Below, piece by piece: positions 14,311-23,931 of a DNA stretch of 64,000 nucleotides; position 1 is the stretch's first letter; each line of letters opens with the position of its first letter. Source of the DNA: Carideicomes alvinocaridis (lineage in GTDB: Bacteria; Pseudomonadota; Alphaproteobacteria; Rhodobacterales; Rhodobacteraceae). Made by a program: the position numbers and the translations under genes. Where the stretch lies: contig SRJI02000020.1 of NCBI GenBank assembly GCA_005473895.2, positions 1 through 64,000 on the forward strand. The letters are read 5' to 3'. The notes under the pieces were generated by a model that saw only the letters and a program-made list of their open reading frames with translations, was not told the DNA's origin and did no database searches.

Positions 14311-16404
14311 ATGGCGGCGACGGACCAGGAGACCGGCGGGACTTTCTTCGCCCGCGGCATGGCGAACCGGGACGTGGGGTTCGCCATCGGCGTGACGCTG
14401 GTTCTGGCGATGCTCTTCGTGCCGCTGCCGGCGGTGGTGCTGGATTTCGGGCTGGCCGTGTCGCTGTCGCTGTCGGTGCTGATCCTGATGGTGGCGCTGT
14501 GGATCCCGCGGCCGCTGGACTTCAACTCCTTCCCGACGCTGCTGCTGGTGGTGACCATGCTGCGTCTGTCGCTGAACGTGGCCTCCACCCGGCTGATCCT
14601 GAGCGAGGGGCATACCGGATCCGGCGCGGCGGGGGGCGTGATCGAGGGGTTCTCGCGCTTCATCGTGGCGGGGAATTTCGTCATCGGGATCGTGGTCTTC
14701 GCGATCCTCGTGGTGATCAACTTCGTCGTCATCACCAAGGGCTCCACCCGGATCGCGGAGGTGGCGGCGCGGTTCAACCTCGACGCCATGCCGGGCAAGC
14801 AGATGGCGATCGACGCCGACCTCGGCTCGGGCCTGATCGACGAGGCGGAGGCGCGGCGGCGGCGCAAGGAGCTGGAGGACGAGAACGGGTTCTTCGGGGC
14901 GATGGACGGCGCGTCGAAATTCGTGCGCGGCGACGCGGTGGCGGGGATCATCATCACGCTGGTCAACGTGGTGGGCGGCATCCTCGTCGGCATGATGCAG
15001 CACGGGCTGAGCCTGTCCCAGGCGGCCGACAGCTATACCACGCTGACCATCGGCGACGGGCTGGTCAGCCAGATCCCCGCGCTGATCGTGTCGCTGGCGG
15101 CGGGGATGATCGTCACCAAGGGCGGCACCGAGGGCGCGGCGAACGAGGCGGTGCTGGGGCAATTGTCCCGCTTTCCCAAGGCGTTGTGGATGGCGGCGGG
15201 GCTCTTGTTCTGCATGGGGCTGCTGCCGGGGTTCCCGATGGCGATCTTCGCGCTGCTGGCGGCGGGGCTGGTGGGGCTGGGCTGGGTCATCCAACGCGAG
15301 GCGGAAAGGCTGCGACAGGCGGAGGCGCGGGAAGAGGCGGCGCGGCGCCGGGCGGGGGCGGCGAGCCCCGAGGACGATTTGCGCGAGGCGATGAAGGTGG
15401 ACGACCTGCGGCTGGAGATGGGCAGCGCGCTGGTGCCGCTGATCAACGCGCCGGATTCCGCGCTGCCGGGCAAGATCCGCTCGCTGCGCAACCTGTTCGG
15501 GCGGGACTTCGGGTTCGTGCTGCCCTCGGTGCGGATCAAGGACGACCCCGAGCTGCCCTCGAACGGCTACGCAGTGTCGGTACAGGGGGTGGCGGTGGCC
15601 CGCGGCGAGGTGCGGCCGGCGATGATGATGGTGATCAACCCCGCCGAGGCACCGATCCAGCTGCCGGGGGAGCGTTGCAAGGACCCGACCTTCGGCCTCG
15701 ACGCGGTGTGGGTGGACCATGCGCACGCGACGCAGGCGGAGAGCCAGGGGTATTCGGTGGTGGATCCCGAGAGCGTGATCACCACCCATCTGACCGAGGT
15801 GATCAAGGAAAACATGCCCGACCTGCTGACCTATGCCGCGGCGCAGGACCTGGTCGAGGGGCTGGACCGGGATTACCAGAAGCTGATGGGCGAGCTGAGC
15901 GGGAATGCTCCGCTGATCACCGTGCAGCATGTCCTTCAGGGGCTGCTGGCGGAGCGGGTGTCGATCCGGAACCTGCCGCTGATCATGGAGGCGATCGCGG
16001 AGGTCGGGCGCTCCTCGAGCAACGTGACCCATATCACGGAACATGTGCGCAAGCGGCTGGCGAGCCAGATCTGCAAGGGGCTGGAGGACGCTTCGGGATT
16101 TATCCCCGTGATCACGCTGGGCAGCGAGTGGGAGCGTGAATTCGCGGAATCGGTGCGGGTGAACGGGGACGAGCGGAATTTCCTCATGTCGCCGCAGCGG
16201 GTGCAGGAATTCGTGCTGGCCGCGCGGCAGCAGGTGCAGCAATTCGCGGCCAAGGATGAGTGGCCCGCGCTGATGGTGGCGCCGGAAGTGCGCAGCTTCG
16301 TCCGGTCCATGCTGGAGCGGGTGAGCCCGACGACGCAGGTGATCTCGCATAACGAGGTGCACCGGAAGGCGCATCTGCGCACCGTCGCCACCGTGGGCAA
16401 CTGA
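14311..16404 (+). CDS. flhA: FlhA, export apparatus protein
   Basis: A 697-residue integral membrane protein with about eight transmembrane helices in the first 330 residues and a large cytoplasmic domain that docks chaperone-substrate complexes. The FHIPEP signature (TMLRLSLNVASTRLILSEG) and the cytoplasmic loop region TRIAEVAARFNLDAMPGKQM are clear. The gene starts directly after the sltF-like stop and is followed after 3 bp by fliR. Length and domain order are normal. Confidence 0.98.
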   Translation: MAATDQETGGTFFARGMANRDVGFAIGVTLVLAMLFVPLPAVVLDFGLAVSLSLSVLILMVALWIPRPLDFNSFPTLLLVVTMLRLSLNVASTRLILSEGHTGSGAAGGVIEGFSRFIVAGNFVIGIVVFAILVVINFVVITKGSTRIAEVAARFNLDAMPGKQMAIDADLGSGLIDEAEARRRRKELEDENGFFGAMDGASKFVRGDAVAGIIITLVNVVGGILVGMMQHGLSLSQAADSYTTLTIGDGLVSQIPALIVSLAAGMIVTKGGTEGAANEAVLGQLSRFPKALWMAAGLLFCMGLLPGFPMAIFALLAAGLVGLGWVIQREAERLRQAEAREEAARRRAGAASPEDDLREAMKVDDLRLEMGSALVPLINAPDSALPGKIRSLRNLFGRDFGFVLPSVRIKDDPELPSNGYAVSVQGVAVARGEVRPAMMMVINPAEAPIQLPGERCKDPTFGLDAVWVDHAHATQAESQGYSVVDPESVITTHLTEVIKENMPDLLTYAAAQDLVEGLDRDYQKLMGELSGNAPLITVQHVLQGLLAERVSIRNLPLIMEAIAEVGRSSSNVTHITEHVRKRLASQICKGLEDASGFIPVITLGSEWEREFAESVRVNGDERNFLMSPQRVQEFVLAARQQVQQFAAKDEWPALMVAPEVRSFVRSMLERVSPTTQVISHNEVHRKAHLRTVATVGN

Positions 16405-16407
16405 GCG

Positions 16408-17163
16408 ATGGACCTGACCGCACTCCTGACCTCGCAGGTGCTGGGCTTCGCGCTGGTCTTCGCGCGGCTGGGCTCGGTCCTGGTCTTCATGCCCGGCTTC
16501 GGCGAGACGATGATCCCGATCCGGCACCGGCTGGGGCTGGCGGTGGTGATCTCCATGGCGCTCTATCCCGCGACGCCGGTGGGGGCGGTGGAGCTGTCGG
16601 GCCCGCTGCAGGTGCTGCCGCTGCTGGTGATCGAGGTGATGATCGGCATCTGGATCGGGCTGACCGCGCGGATCATGCTGATGGCGCTGCAATATGCGGG
16701 CTACCAGGTGGGGATCGTGACGGGGCTGTCCAATGCCTTTGCGCCCAGCATCGGGTCTTTCGAGGGCTCCACCCTGATCGCGACCTCGCTCCTGCTGTCC
16801 GGGGTGGCGCTGATCTTTGCCACCGACCTGCACCACGTGATCATCGAGGCGCTGCTGATGAGCTACGAGGTCTTCCCCACCGGGCAGATCATGCCCGGCG
16901 ACCTGGCCGAGCAGATCGTGCGCGCGGTCGGCCGCAGCTTTTACGTGGGCGTGATGATCACCGCGCCGTTCTACGTGATGGGGCTGGTGCTGAACGTGGG
17001 CCTCGGGCTCGCCAACCGGATGATGCCCACGCTGCCGGTCTTCTTCGTCGCCGCGCCGCTGCTGATCGCGGCGGGGATGGTCGTGCTGTTCGTGGGCGCG
17101 CCTGTCATGTTGTCGACCTGGCTGGCGCAGTTCGGTGACTGGCTGGTCACCATGAGCTTCTAG
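16408..17163 (+). CDS. fliR: FliR, export gate protein
   Basis: A 251-residue inner-membrane protein of the FliPQR gate with about six hydrophobic segments. Typical elements are LVFARLGSVLVFMPGFGE at the N-terminus and LMALQYAGYQVGIVTGLSNA in the middle. It lies between flhA and flhB as in most flagellar operons; the gap to flhB is 10 bp. Confidence 0.97.
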   Translation: MDLTALLTSQVLGFALVFARLGSVLVFMPGFGETMIPIRHRLGLAVVISMALYPATPVGAVELSGPLQVLPLLVIEVMIGIWIGLTARIMLMALQYAGYQVGIVTGLSNAFAPSIGSFEGSTLIATSLLLSGVALIFATDLHHVIIEALLMSYEVFPTGQIMPGDLAEQIVRAVGRSFYVGVMITAPFYVMGLVLNVGLGLANRMMPTLPVFFVAAPLLIAAGMVVLFVGAPVMLSTWLAQFGDWLVTMSF

Positions 17164-17173
17164 GGGGGCTGGC

Positions 17174-18307
17174 ATGGCCGGGGGCGCGAGCGAGGAGGAC
17201 AAGCATTCCAAGACAGAGGCGCCCACGCAGCGGCGGCTCGACAAGGCGCGCGAGCAGGGGGATGTGCCCGCCTCGCGCGAGGCAGGGACGATGATGACCG
17301 TGCTGGGCCTGCTGGGGCTGACGGTTTTCCTGATGCCGCAGGTCATGCCGATGCTGGCCGGCGTGCTGTCGCGGGTGCTGTCGGCTGCCGGGACGGCGCG
17401 GGTCGGCGAGGGGCAGGCGGGGCTGCGCGACCTCGGGCTGGTGGTGTCGGAGCTGTCGCACGGCGTGATCCTGGTGCTGGCCCCGGTCATGGGGCTGATG
17501 GTGCTGGCCGCAATGGTGGGCGTGCTGATCCAGGGACAGACCGTGGTGGCGGTCGAGCGGCTCCGGCCGAAACTGTCCAAGATCTCGCCCGCTGCGGGGC
17601 TGAAGAAGATGATCTCGCCCGATGCGCTGGTGGAGTTCGGGAAAAGCGTGGCCAAGGTGCTGGTGGTGGGCGCGCTGGCGGTCTGGCTGGCCTGGCAGGC
17701 GACCACCGGCGTCTGGCAGACCGAGGCGGTTCTGCCCGAGGCGCTGTCGCCCTTCGTCGGCCGGGTGGTGGCGCGGCTGCTGACCTGGGTCTCGGTCTTC
17801 ATGGTGGCGGTGGCGCTGGCCGACATTCTGTTCAAGCGGTTCCGCTGGTACGCCAAGCAGCGCATGTCCGTGAAGGAAGTGCGCGACGAGATGAAGGAGC
17901 AGGAGGGCGATCCGCTGATCAAGGGCAAGCGGATGGAGATCCGGCGCGCCCGGGCACGGCAGCGCATGGCGGCGGCGGTGCCGGGGGCGACCGTGGTGCT
18001 GACCAACCCGACGCATTACGCGGTGGCGCTGCGCTACGAGGCGGGGGCGGACGCGGCGCCGGTCTGCGTGGCCAAGGGCGTGGACCTGATGGCGGCGCGG
18101 ATCCGGGCGCTGGCGAAAGAGAACGAGGTGCCGGTGGTGGAGAATCGGCCGCTGGCCCGCGCGCTCTACGACGTGGCGGAGATCGACCGCGCGATCCCGG
18201 TGGAGCACTGGCAGGCGGTGGCGGAGATCATCGGCTTCGTGCTGGACCTGCGGCGCAACGTGAAGCGGAAGGCGCCGGCCGGGTCTAGCCTGCGGGACGA
18301 GGTGTAG
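17174..18307 (+). CDS. flhB: FlhB, export switch protein
   Basis: A 377-residue inner-membrane protein. The N-terminus EEDKHSKTEAPTQRRLDKAREQG is diagnostic, four membrane helices follow, and the cytoplasmic domain carries the self-cleavage site NPTH at residues 278-281 (VVLTNPTHYAVAL). Cleavage there, together with FliK, switches export from hook to filament substrates. It is the last gene of the operon; its final 23 bp overlap the convergent flippase gene. Confidence 0.98.
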   Translation: MAGGASEEDKHSKTEAPTQRRLDKAREQGDVPASREAGTMMTVLGLLGLTVFLMPQVMPMLAGVLSRVLSAAGTARVGEGQAGLRDLGLVVSELSHGVILVLAPVMGLMVLAAMVGVLIQGQTVVAVERLRPKLSKISPAAGLKKMISPDALVEFGKSVAKVLVVGALAVWLAWQATTGVWQTEAVLPEALSPFVGRVVARLLTWVSVFMVAVALADILFKRFRWYAKQRMSVKEVRDEMKEQEGDPLIKGKRMEIRRARARQRMAAAVPGATVVLTNPTHYAVALRYEAGADAAPVCVAKGVDLMAARIRALAKENEVPVVENRPLARALYDVAEIDRAIPVEHWQAVAEIIGFVLDLRRNVKRKAPAGSSLRDEV

Positions 18308-19598
18308 CCGCGCGCGCGGCGCGGAGGGTGACGGTGGAGAGGAGCGTGGGATCGGTCCCCGCCCGGCGCAGGCTCAGCAGCAGCAGCGCCAGGTGATAGG
18401 CGGTGGTGCCTGTCACCGCGCCCGTCACCGCCCCCGTCAGCCCCCAGGCCAGGCCCCCCGCCGCCACCGCCGCGACCAGCAGGAGCGCGCCGCCGAGCGA
18501 GGCCCAGAACAGCGCCCACCGGTGGCCGAGGATGTTGAGGACCAGCGCGCCGGGGCCGCAGAGCGCCATGGCGAAGGGGATGGGCAGCAGCGCGAGGTAG
18601 AGCCCGCCGAGATCGCCGTAGCCGCCGCCCATCAACCGCAGCAGCGGCGGCAGGAGCAGGTAGCCCAGCGGCGCGCCGGCCAGCAGCCCGGCGAGCTTGA
18701 TCGCGCCGGAGGCGGTCAGCAGCCGGGCGGCGGCCGCGGGTCCGGCATGCAGCACCGCGCGAGAGAGCCGCGGGCTGACCACCATGTCCACCGCGGTCAG
18801 CGCGAAGCCCAGCGTGCCCACGAGCGACAGCGCGATGCCGAGCCGCGCCACCTCGGCCGGGGGGAGCACGAGGCTGCCCGACAGGATGACAATGTCGCGG
18901 CCATATTCGTTGAGCAGCAGCATCGGGCCGAGCAGCAGGCCCAGGCCGAGCCAGTCCCGCGCCTCGCCCTGGTCGGGGGCGGCGCCGTCGAAGTGCATGG
19001 CGGACCGGATGAGCGCCCGTTGCAGCAGGGCGGTGAGGATCGCCGCCGCGAGGAAGACACCCATCACCGCGTTGGCGGAGAGCGTGGTGCCGGTGGCGGC
19101 GCAGCCCGTCAGCACCGCGGACAGGAGCGCGGGCCGGAGCAGCAGACGCGGCAGCGCGCCGCGCAGCACGAGGCCGAGCGCGTTGGCGTGGCGGCTGTTG
19201 ATGCGGGCATGGGCCATGAAGGGCGCGGCGGCCAGGCCCAGCAGGTAGGGGCCGAGCGTCTCCACCCCCCGGAGCGCGGCCAGAGCGACGGCGACCGGGA
19301 CCAGGACGAGGCAGGCGGCCAGGGTGATGCGCCGGCACAGGCGGACGAACCCCGCCGCCGCGCCCGGCCGCCCCTGCCCGAGATAGAGTGGCAGGAAGCG
19401 GATCGACCCGGCCTCGACGTTCAGCGAGGCGGCGACGGACAGGACGAAGCCGAGGGACAGGGCGGTGAAGGCGCGGCCGATCTCGTCCGCGGGGGCCACG
19501 GTGACCAGCAGCAGCGTGTAATAGAGCGTGAGCAGCGATCCCGCGACGCGGCCGGCGACGATCAGCCCGGCGCTGCCGAACAGGCGGAGATGTGTCAT
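18285..19598 (-). CDS. Polysaccharide flippase-like membrane protein (Wzx/MOP type)
   Basis: A 437-residue, almost wholly hydrophobic protein with about 12 predicted membrane segments, typical in length and layout of MOP-superfamily flippases that move undecaprenyl-linked polysaccharide units across the inner membrane. No charged soluble domain is present. It is the only flippase candidate in the polysaccharide island that follows. It is transcribed toward flhB and overlaps its 3' end, so it marks the edge of the island. Family assignment is from topology and neighbours, as sequence motifs are weak. Confidence 0.75.
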   Translation of the reverse strand: MTHLRLFGSAGLIVAGRVAGSLLTLYYTLLLVTVAPADEIGRAFTALSLGFVLSVAASLNVEAGSIRFLPLYLGQGRPGAAAGFVRLCRRITLAACLVLVPVAVALAALRGVETLGPYLLGLAAAPFMAHARINSRHANALGLVLRGALPRLLLRPALLSAVLTGCAATGTTLSANAVMGVFLAAAILTALLQRALIRSAMHFDGAAPDQGEARDWLGLGLLLGPMLLLNEYGRDIVILSGSLVLPPAEVARLGIALSLVGTLGFALTAVDMVVSPRLSRAVLHAGPAAAARLLTASGAIKLAGLLAGAPLGYLLLPPLLRLMGGGYGDLGGLYLALLPIPFAMALCGPGALVLNILGHRWALFWASLGGALLLVAAVAAGGLAWGLTGAVTGAVTGTTAYHLALLLLSLRRAGTDPTLLSTVTLRAARAATPRPAG

Positions 19599-19815
19599 GC
19601 GCGGGTCGGGCTCCCCTAGTGGGCGGGCATCCCGGCGGCGCGTGTCGGCCGGGGTTGGGGGAGGTTAGCCCGGCTTTTGCGGTACACGCAAGGGTTGCCA
19701 ACCGATTTTCGACACAATCAAAGGAGTTGTCCGGGCTCCGCAACGCGCGGGGCGCCTACCTCCGGGAAAGATCCCTGTCGGATGCTTTCGCCGAAATCGC
19801 GGTGGAGGATCAGCA

Positions 19816-21618
19816 ATGCTGCACGGGATCAAGGTCGATGCCTCTCTCTGGGGGGAACGGAAACATCTGCGCTTCTTTGCGGGCGAGTCGCTGCGCTTCA
19901 CCGTGGCCAAGCGGCCTGCGGGGACGCAGGTGGTTGTGACGGTCGCGGCCGACCACCTGTCGGAGCCGCTGATCGAGGTGGAGGGCACCGACGAGATCGA
20001 GCTGGACGGCGCGCTGCTGGAGGCGCTGCCCGAGGGGCAGACGGGGCAGTACAATGTCTGGCTGCGCGACGGGACCGAGCTGAGCCTGTTGCTGCATGGC
20101 GACATCCGGCCGCAGGGGAGCATCCAGCCGACGGGCAATGTGGAGCCGCTGGCCATCACCGGCACGCCGCCCGGGACGGCGGAGCTGGGCACGGTCTATG
20201 TGTTTGCGCCCAATGTGAGCGGCGGGGTGACGCCATACGCCTTTGCGCTGACGTCGGGGAGCCTGCCGGCGGGGCTGACGCTCGACCCGGCGAGCGGCGC
20301 GATTGGCGGCACCCCGTCGGCGGCGGGGCAGGCGACGGGGCTGGTGCTGCAGGTCACCGACGCGGCCGGTGACAGCGCGGCGCTGCCCGCTTTTGCCATC
20401 GATGTTGAGGCGGCGGGCGAGGCGCCCCTGCCGCAGCCGGCCGGGCTGCTCTCGGCCGGGGTGGCGGGGTTCACGGAGACGGCGGGCTGGACCAGCGACC
20501 CCGCGGCCAGCTACGGCGGCGGATCGGTCACCATCGACGGAAGCCAGGGCGGCGGGCTGGTCCTCAGCCACGCGCTGGAGGCCGCCATGGTAAGCGGCCA
20601 GGCCTATGCCGCCTATCTCGACGTGCGGAGCCTGAGCGCGGGCAATGTCGGGCCGCGGGTGCTGGGCGACGGTTTCCTCGATCCCGGGGCGGCCTCGCTT
20701 GCGCCGCGGCACGTGATGCGGTCGCTGACGGCGGCGGGGGATTACACCCGCTACGGCTTTGCCACCAGCGCGGATTTCGCCGGCGAGGTGCGGGAGGCGC
20801 AGATCTATCCCCTGCAGGCGGCGCTGGACGGGCCGCTCGACATCTACGTGCTGGCCGGGCAGTCGAACATGGTCGGCGCCTCGGCCACCACGGGCCATGA
20901 CCCCGCGATCGACCTGCCGGAGCGGCGGGTGCTGGCGGTCAGCTGCCTCGACGCGCCGATCCAGGGCTACGAGACCGATGGCAGCGGGGGCAGCATCCAC
21001 GCGGCGCTGTCCTCCGGCCACGGGCTGGGCCGGCCGATCCCGCTGACCCACCCGGTCGTGCATGCCTCGCCCAATGCCGGGGGCGTGTCGCCGGCGGGCG
21101 GGATCGCCACGCGGCTGGCCGAGGCGGGCACGGCCCCGGGCCGCACGCCGATGCTGGTCTGCGCGGCGGCAGGGGGCACCGACCTGTTCGACGTCTGGAA
21201 TCCCGACGCTGACGGGCGCCAACATGCCCTGATGGTGGCGAACGTGGCGGCCCTGCTGTCGCGCAATGCCGGGAACGCGGTGAAGGGGATGTTCTGGTGC
21301 CAGGGCGAAAGCAGCGCGGCCCCGGGTTACGCGGCGCTGCTGGCGACGGTCGTCGGCGGGTTGCGGGCAAGCTGGGGGGAGTTCCCGCTGGTGATCATGG
21401 AGCATGGCGGCACCCGCGGCGAGAGCGGGTTCGAGAACATGCGCTCGGAGCAGATGAAGCTGGCCACCGGCTCCGGCGCGGCGGAGGAGCTGGCGCGCTG
21501 CAGCTACGTGGAGCGGCCGGCCGGCGCCGCGCTGGAGGATGACGGGGTCCATTACACCGGCACGACCAACCGGCTGCGGGGCGACGAGGCCGGGGCGGCG
21601 ATGGTGGCGCTGTTCTAG
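19816..21618 (+). CDS. SGNH/SASA-type carbohydrate esterase with putative Ig domain
   Basis: A 600-residue protein. Residues about 112-200 form a putative Ig (He_PIG-like) domain (PYAFALTSGSLPAGLTLDP, GAIGGTPSAAG). Residues about 338-600 are a sialate O-acetylesterase-like SGNH hydrolase: block I YVLAGQSNMVG with the catalytic Ser, FWCQGESSA, and a terminal DDGVHYT holding the Asp-His pair. Such enzymes remove acetyl groups from sugars. No signal peptide is visible, so export is unexplained. It is the first plus-strand gene of the polysaccharide island and could edit O-acetylation of the product. The start has a GGAGG ribosome-binding site. Confidence 0.8.
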   Translation: MLHGIKVDASLWGERKHLRFFAGESLRFTVAKRPAGTQVVVTVAADHLSEPLIEVEGTDEIELDGALLEALPEGQTGQYNVWLRDGTELSLLLHGDIRPQGSIQPTGNVEPLAITGTPPGTAELGTVYVFAPNVSGGVTPYAFALTSGSLPAGLTLDPASGAIGGTPSAAGQATGLVLQVTDAAGDSAALPAFAIDVEAAGEAPLPQPAGLLSAGVAGFTETAGWTSDPAASYGGGSVTIDGSQGGGLVLSHALEAAMVSGQAYAAYLDVRSLSAGNVGPRVLGDGFLDPGAASLAPRHVMRSLTAAGDYTRYGFATSADFAGEVREAQIYPLQAALDGPLDIYVLAGQSNMVGASATTGHDPAIDLPERRVLAVSCLDAPIQGYETDGSGGSIHAALSSGHGLGRPIPLTHPVVHASPNAGGVSPAGGIATRLAEAGTAPGRTPMLVCAAAGGTDLFDVWNPDADGRQHALMVANVAALLSRNAGNAVKGMFWCQGESSAAPGYAALLATVVGGLRASWGEFPLVIMEHGGTRGESGFENMRSEQMKLATGSGAAEELARCSYVERPAGAALEDDGVHYTGTTNRLRGDEAGAAMVALF

Positions 21619-22086
21619 CTTTTTCGGGCGGGGCGGGGGCGGGCGAGTGCCTGGCCCGGCGGTATGGCGAAGCTTCGTGGCTCCGGGCCGGATGTCGGGT
21701 CCGGGGCCGCGCGACCGTTGGCTGCGTCGTATGCCGGGCGGGGAAGGGTCGGACGCCTCCGCCCGGGGCCAGGTGGCAGGCACCGCGGCCGCGTGAAATT
21801 TGCCTGCCGCGGGTCGCTCAAATTTACCGATAATTAAGCCCCGTTTCGCAGTCTGGCTCCCGGTGGGTTGCACGAGAGCGATTCAGGAAAGGTCCGATTC
21901 TTCCAGACATGGCAAAGCCTTCACCCCGGCGCGCAATCGCGGCCGGGGGCCACCCGGATCATGCCGGGCGATCCCGCAACCTTGGCGGCCGGAGCGCTGT
22001 CGGCAGGGGCGGGGCGTCTGCCCAGCCGGAGCAGGCATGGCCCGACCTGAACAGCCGAACCGACACATCGATTCCCGGGTAAACTC
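21619..22086. other. Long intergenic region between esterase and sugar transferase
   Basis: No gene could be supported in these 468 bp. A short AT-rich patch at about 21794-21842 stands out from the GC-rich surroundings and is a reasonable place for a promoter of the sugar-transferase gene, but no clear hexamers are present. Small open frames here have no ribosome-binding site and no recognisable product. Confidence 0.4.
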
Positions 22087-22752
22087 ATGGCTCACACCTC
22101 CATCGACGAACACGTTCTTCCGGCAGGCCTCGGCAGGCGAGGCCGCTACAGGGGCATCGCCAAGCGGGCGGTGGACCTGCTGCTTTGCCTGCTGATGCTG
22201 CCGGCCGTGGGGCCGGTCATCCTGATCCTCTACGCCATCGTGCGGGCGGAGGGCGGGCCCGGCTTCTTCGGCCACCGCCGTGTGGGGCGCAACGGGGCGA
22301 CCTTTCGCTGCTGGAAGATCCGCACCATGGTGCCCGACGCGCAGGCGCGGCTGGACGAGCTGCTGGCCCGCGATCCCGCCGCCCGCCGGGAATGGGAGAG
22401 CGAGTACAAGCTGCGCGACGATCCCAGGGTGACCCGGCTGGGCCTGTTCCTGCGCCGCACCTCGCTGGACGAGCTGCCGCAGATCTGGAATGTGCTGCGG
22501 GGTGAGATGAGCCTCGTCGGCCCGCGCCCGGTGACCGCGCCGGAACTGGAGCGCTACGGCGCCAGCCGCCGGGCCTACCTGGCGGTGCGTCCGGGGGTGA
22601 CCGGGCTGTGGCAGGTCTCGGGCCGCAACGATCTGAGCTATGACGAGCGGGTGCGGCTGGACGTGGCCTATCACGACGGCCTGTCCTTCCTGTCGGACAT
22701 GCGCATCCTCTGCCGCACCGCCGGGGCCGTGCTGCGCCGGACGGGCCGGTGA
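22087..22752 (+). CDS. Undecaprenyl-phosphate sugar-1-phosphate transferase (ExoY-like)
   Basis: A 221-residue bacterial sugar transferase that starts repeat-unit synthesis by putting a sugar-1-phosphate on undecaprenyl phosphate. One re-entrant membrane helix lies at about 27-50 (AVDLLLCLLMLPAVGPVIL). The family core is intact: GFFGHRRVGRNGATFRCWKIRTM, LRRTSLDELPQIWNVLRGEMS with LVGPRPVT, and RPGVTGLWQVSGRNDLSYDER. The length fits the short ExoY/WbaP C-terminal type. It should prime the exopolysaccharide made by the following genes. Confidence 0.93.
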   Translation: MAHTSIDEHVLPAGLGRRGRYRGIAKRAVDLLLCLLMLPAVGPVILILYAIVRAEGGPGFFGHRRVGRNGATFRCWKIRTMVPDAQARLDELLARDPAARREWESEYKLRDDPRVTRLGLFLRRTSLDELPQIWNVLRGEMSLVGPRPVTAPELERYGASRRAYLAVRPGVTGLWQVSGRNDLSYDERVRLDVAYHDGLSFLSDMRILCRTAGAVLRRTGR

Positions 22753-22787
22753 CGGGCGGGAGCGTTCTTTTGGCCCGGAGCGGAGGG

Positions 22788-23705
22788 TCAGTGCGCCGGG
22801 GCGTGCGGTGCTTTTGCCTCGCCGCCGGCGGGGGTCTCCGCCGGGTTGCTCGGGGAAGACCGGTAGCGCGGCCAGGGAACGGGGCGGCCGAGAAGCGCCT
22901 CGAGCGCGGCGACCTCCGCGGCGAAATGCTCCGTCAGGCGGGCCTCGGTGGCCGGGGTCATCGGGGCCACCACCGCCTTCATCGGCTCGCGGTTCAGCGC
23001 GTGCAGCTGCCGGATGCCGGGCACCGCCTTGACCCGCTCCACCACCCCGCCCAGACCCTTGCCGCGCGCGGCATGGCCGGCGCGCCAGAGCCACTCGCCC
23101 ACCCGCCGGTTGCGGTAGCGCACGCTTTCGTTGGAGCGCCGGTCGAGCAGGGTCCCGAGCGGGGCCAAGTCGAGGGCGTCGGTCACAAGGCGGGCCGCGC
23201 CGATACGGTCGCGCCCGATCTCCTCCTGGAACAGCACGTGGACCCGGTCGCGGGGAAAGCGTGCCAGCCAGCGCTGGAGATGCGTCGCGTAGCGGCCCTG
23301 ATCGAGGTAGAGCGGGTTGTTCGCGAGCGCCGTCTCGAAGACGAGGTTCCGGCCCGAGACATGGCCCTTGCGCACCTCGTGCAGGTGGTTGGAAAAGGCG
23401 CGGTCGACGGGATCGCGCAGGGTAACGAAGATCCGCAGCGCCGGGTTGTAGGCGGCGGCCCGGGCGGGCGCGTCGGGGTGGATCAGGTAGGAGGGCGAGA
23501 TCTCGCCGCGATGGGGGCGCGCGGGGCCGGCGGCGAAGTGGCGGCCATACCATTCGTAGCCCCGGTCGAAATAGTAGCTGAAGAAATCCACCTCCTTCTC
23601 GTCGCTGACCGTGACGCCGGGGCATTGCCGCAGGATGTCGTAGAGCCAGGTGGAGGCGCATTTCTGCGCGCCGATGCCGATGAAGGTCGCCCGGGTCTCA
23701 CTCAT
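22788..23705 (-). CDS. Sulfotransferase (PAPS-dependent), first copy
   Basis: A 305-residue soluble protein from ATG 23705, chosen because family similarity begins at MSETRATFIGIGAQKCAS; an upstream extension in the same frame looks non-coding. The 5'-phosphosulfate loop is GAQKCASTWLYDIL and the 3'-phosphate motif RDPVDRAFSNH is at the usual distance. It would move sulfate from PAPS to a sugar hydroxyl. It is transcribed opposite to its neighbours, diverging from the tyrosine-kinase gene. With a second sulfotransferase 6 kb away it suggests a sulfated polysaccharide. Confidence 0.88.
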   Translation of the reverse strand: MSETRATFIGIGAQKCASTWLYDILRQCPGVTVSDEKEVDFFSYYFDRGYEWYGRHFAAGPARPHRGEISPSYLIHPDAPARAAAYNPALRIFVTLRDPVDRAFSNHLHEVRKGHVSGRNLVFETALANNPLYLDQGRYATHLQRWLARFPRDRVHVLFQEEIGRDRIGAARLVTDALDLAPLGTLLDRRSNESVRYRNRRVGEWLWRAGHAARGKGLGGVVERVKAVPGIRQLHALNREPMKAVVAPMTPATEARLTEHFAAEVAALEALLGRPVPWPRYRSSPSNPAETPAGGEAKAPHAPAH

Positions 23706-23789
23706 GTCACGCTCCGATTCGCGGCGGCTTGGTGGTGTGGCGCTGCGGTTACTCGCGGGGCTGAAGCCATCCGGCGACGCTTTGCCAAA

Positions 23790-23816
23790 GGTTGTGATAG
23801 TGTCAGACACACAACC
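23790..23816. promoter_or_regulatory. Nested palindrome in the sulfotransferase / wzc divergent gap
   Basis: GGTTGTG (23790-23796) and CACAACC (23810-23816) form an inverted repeat, and GTGTC-A-GACAC (23800-23810) sits inside it, touching the right arm. It lies in the 226-bp gap between the divergent genes and is a candidate operator controlling both. Confidence 0.4.
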
Positions 23817-23931
23817 CATACATGCAATATTTTCTTTGCCGAGGCCGCGAATCCTGCAAGAGTGGAGGCGCGCACGGCGCAATGCCTGGCGCGCCTCATC
23901 CCCCTGAACGCCATCGCGTGGACACGAGCCC

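Noticed and set aside
13492-18006. A 1504-residue open frame antisense to fliQ-flhB
   Set aside because: It is a His/Arg/Pro-rich shadow of highly conserved flagellar genes, caused by high GC at third positions; no family features.
19592-20372. Plus-strand frames across the start of the esterase gene
   Set aside because: Alternative frames of a gene whose product has clear domains; no independent support.
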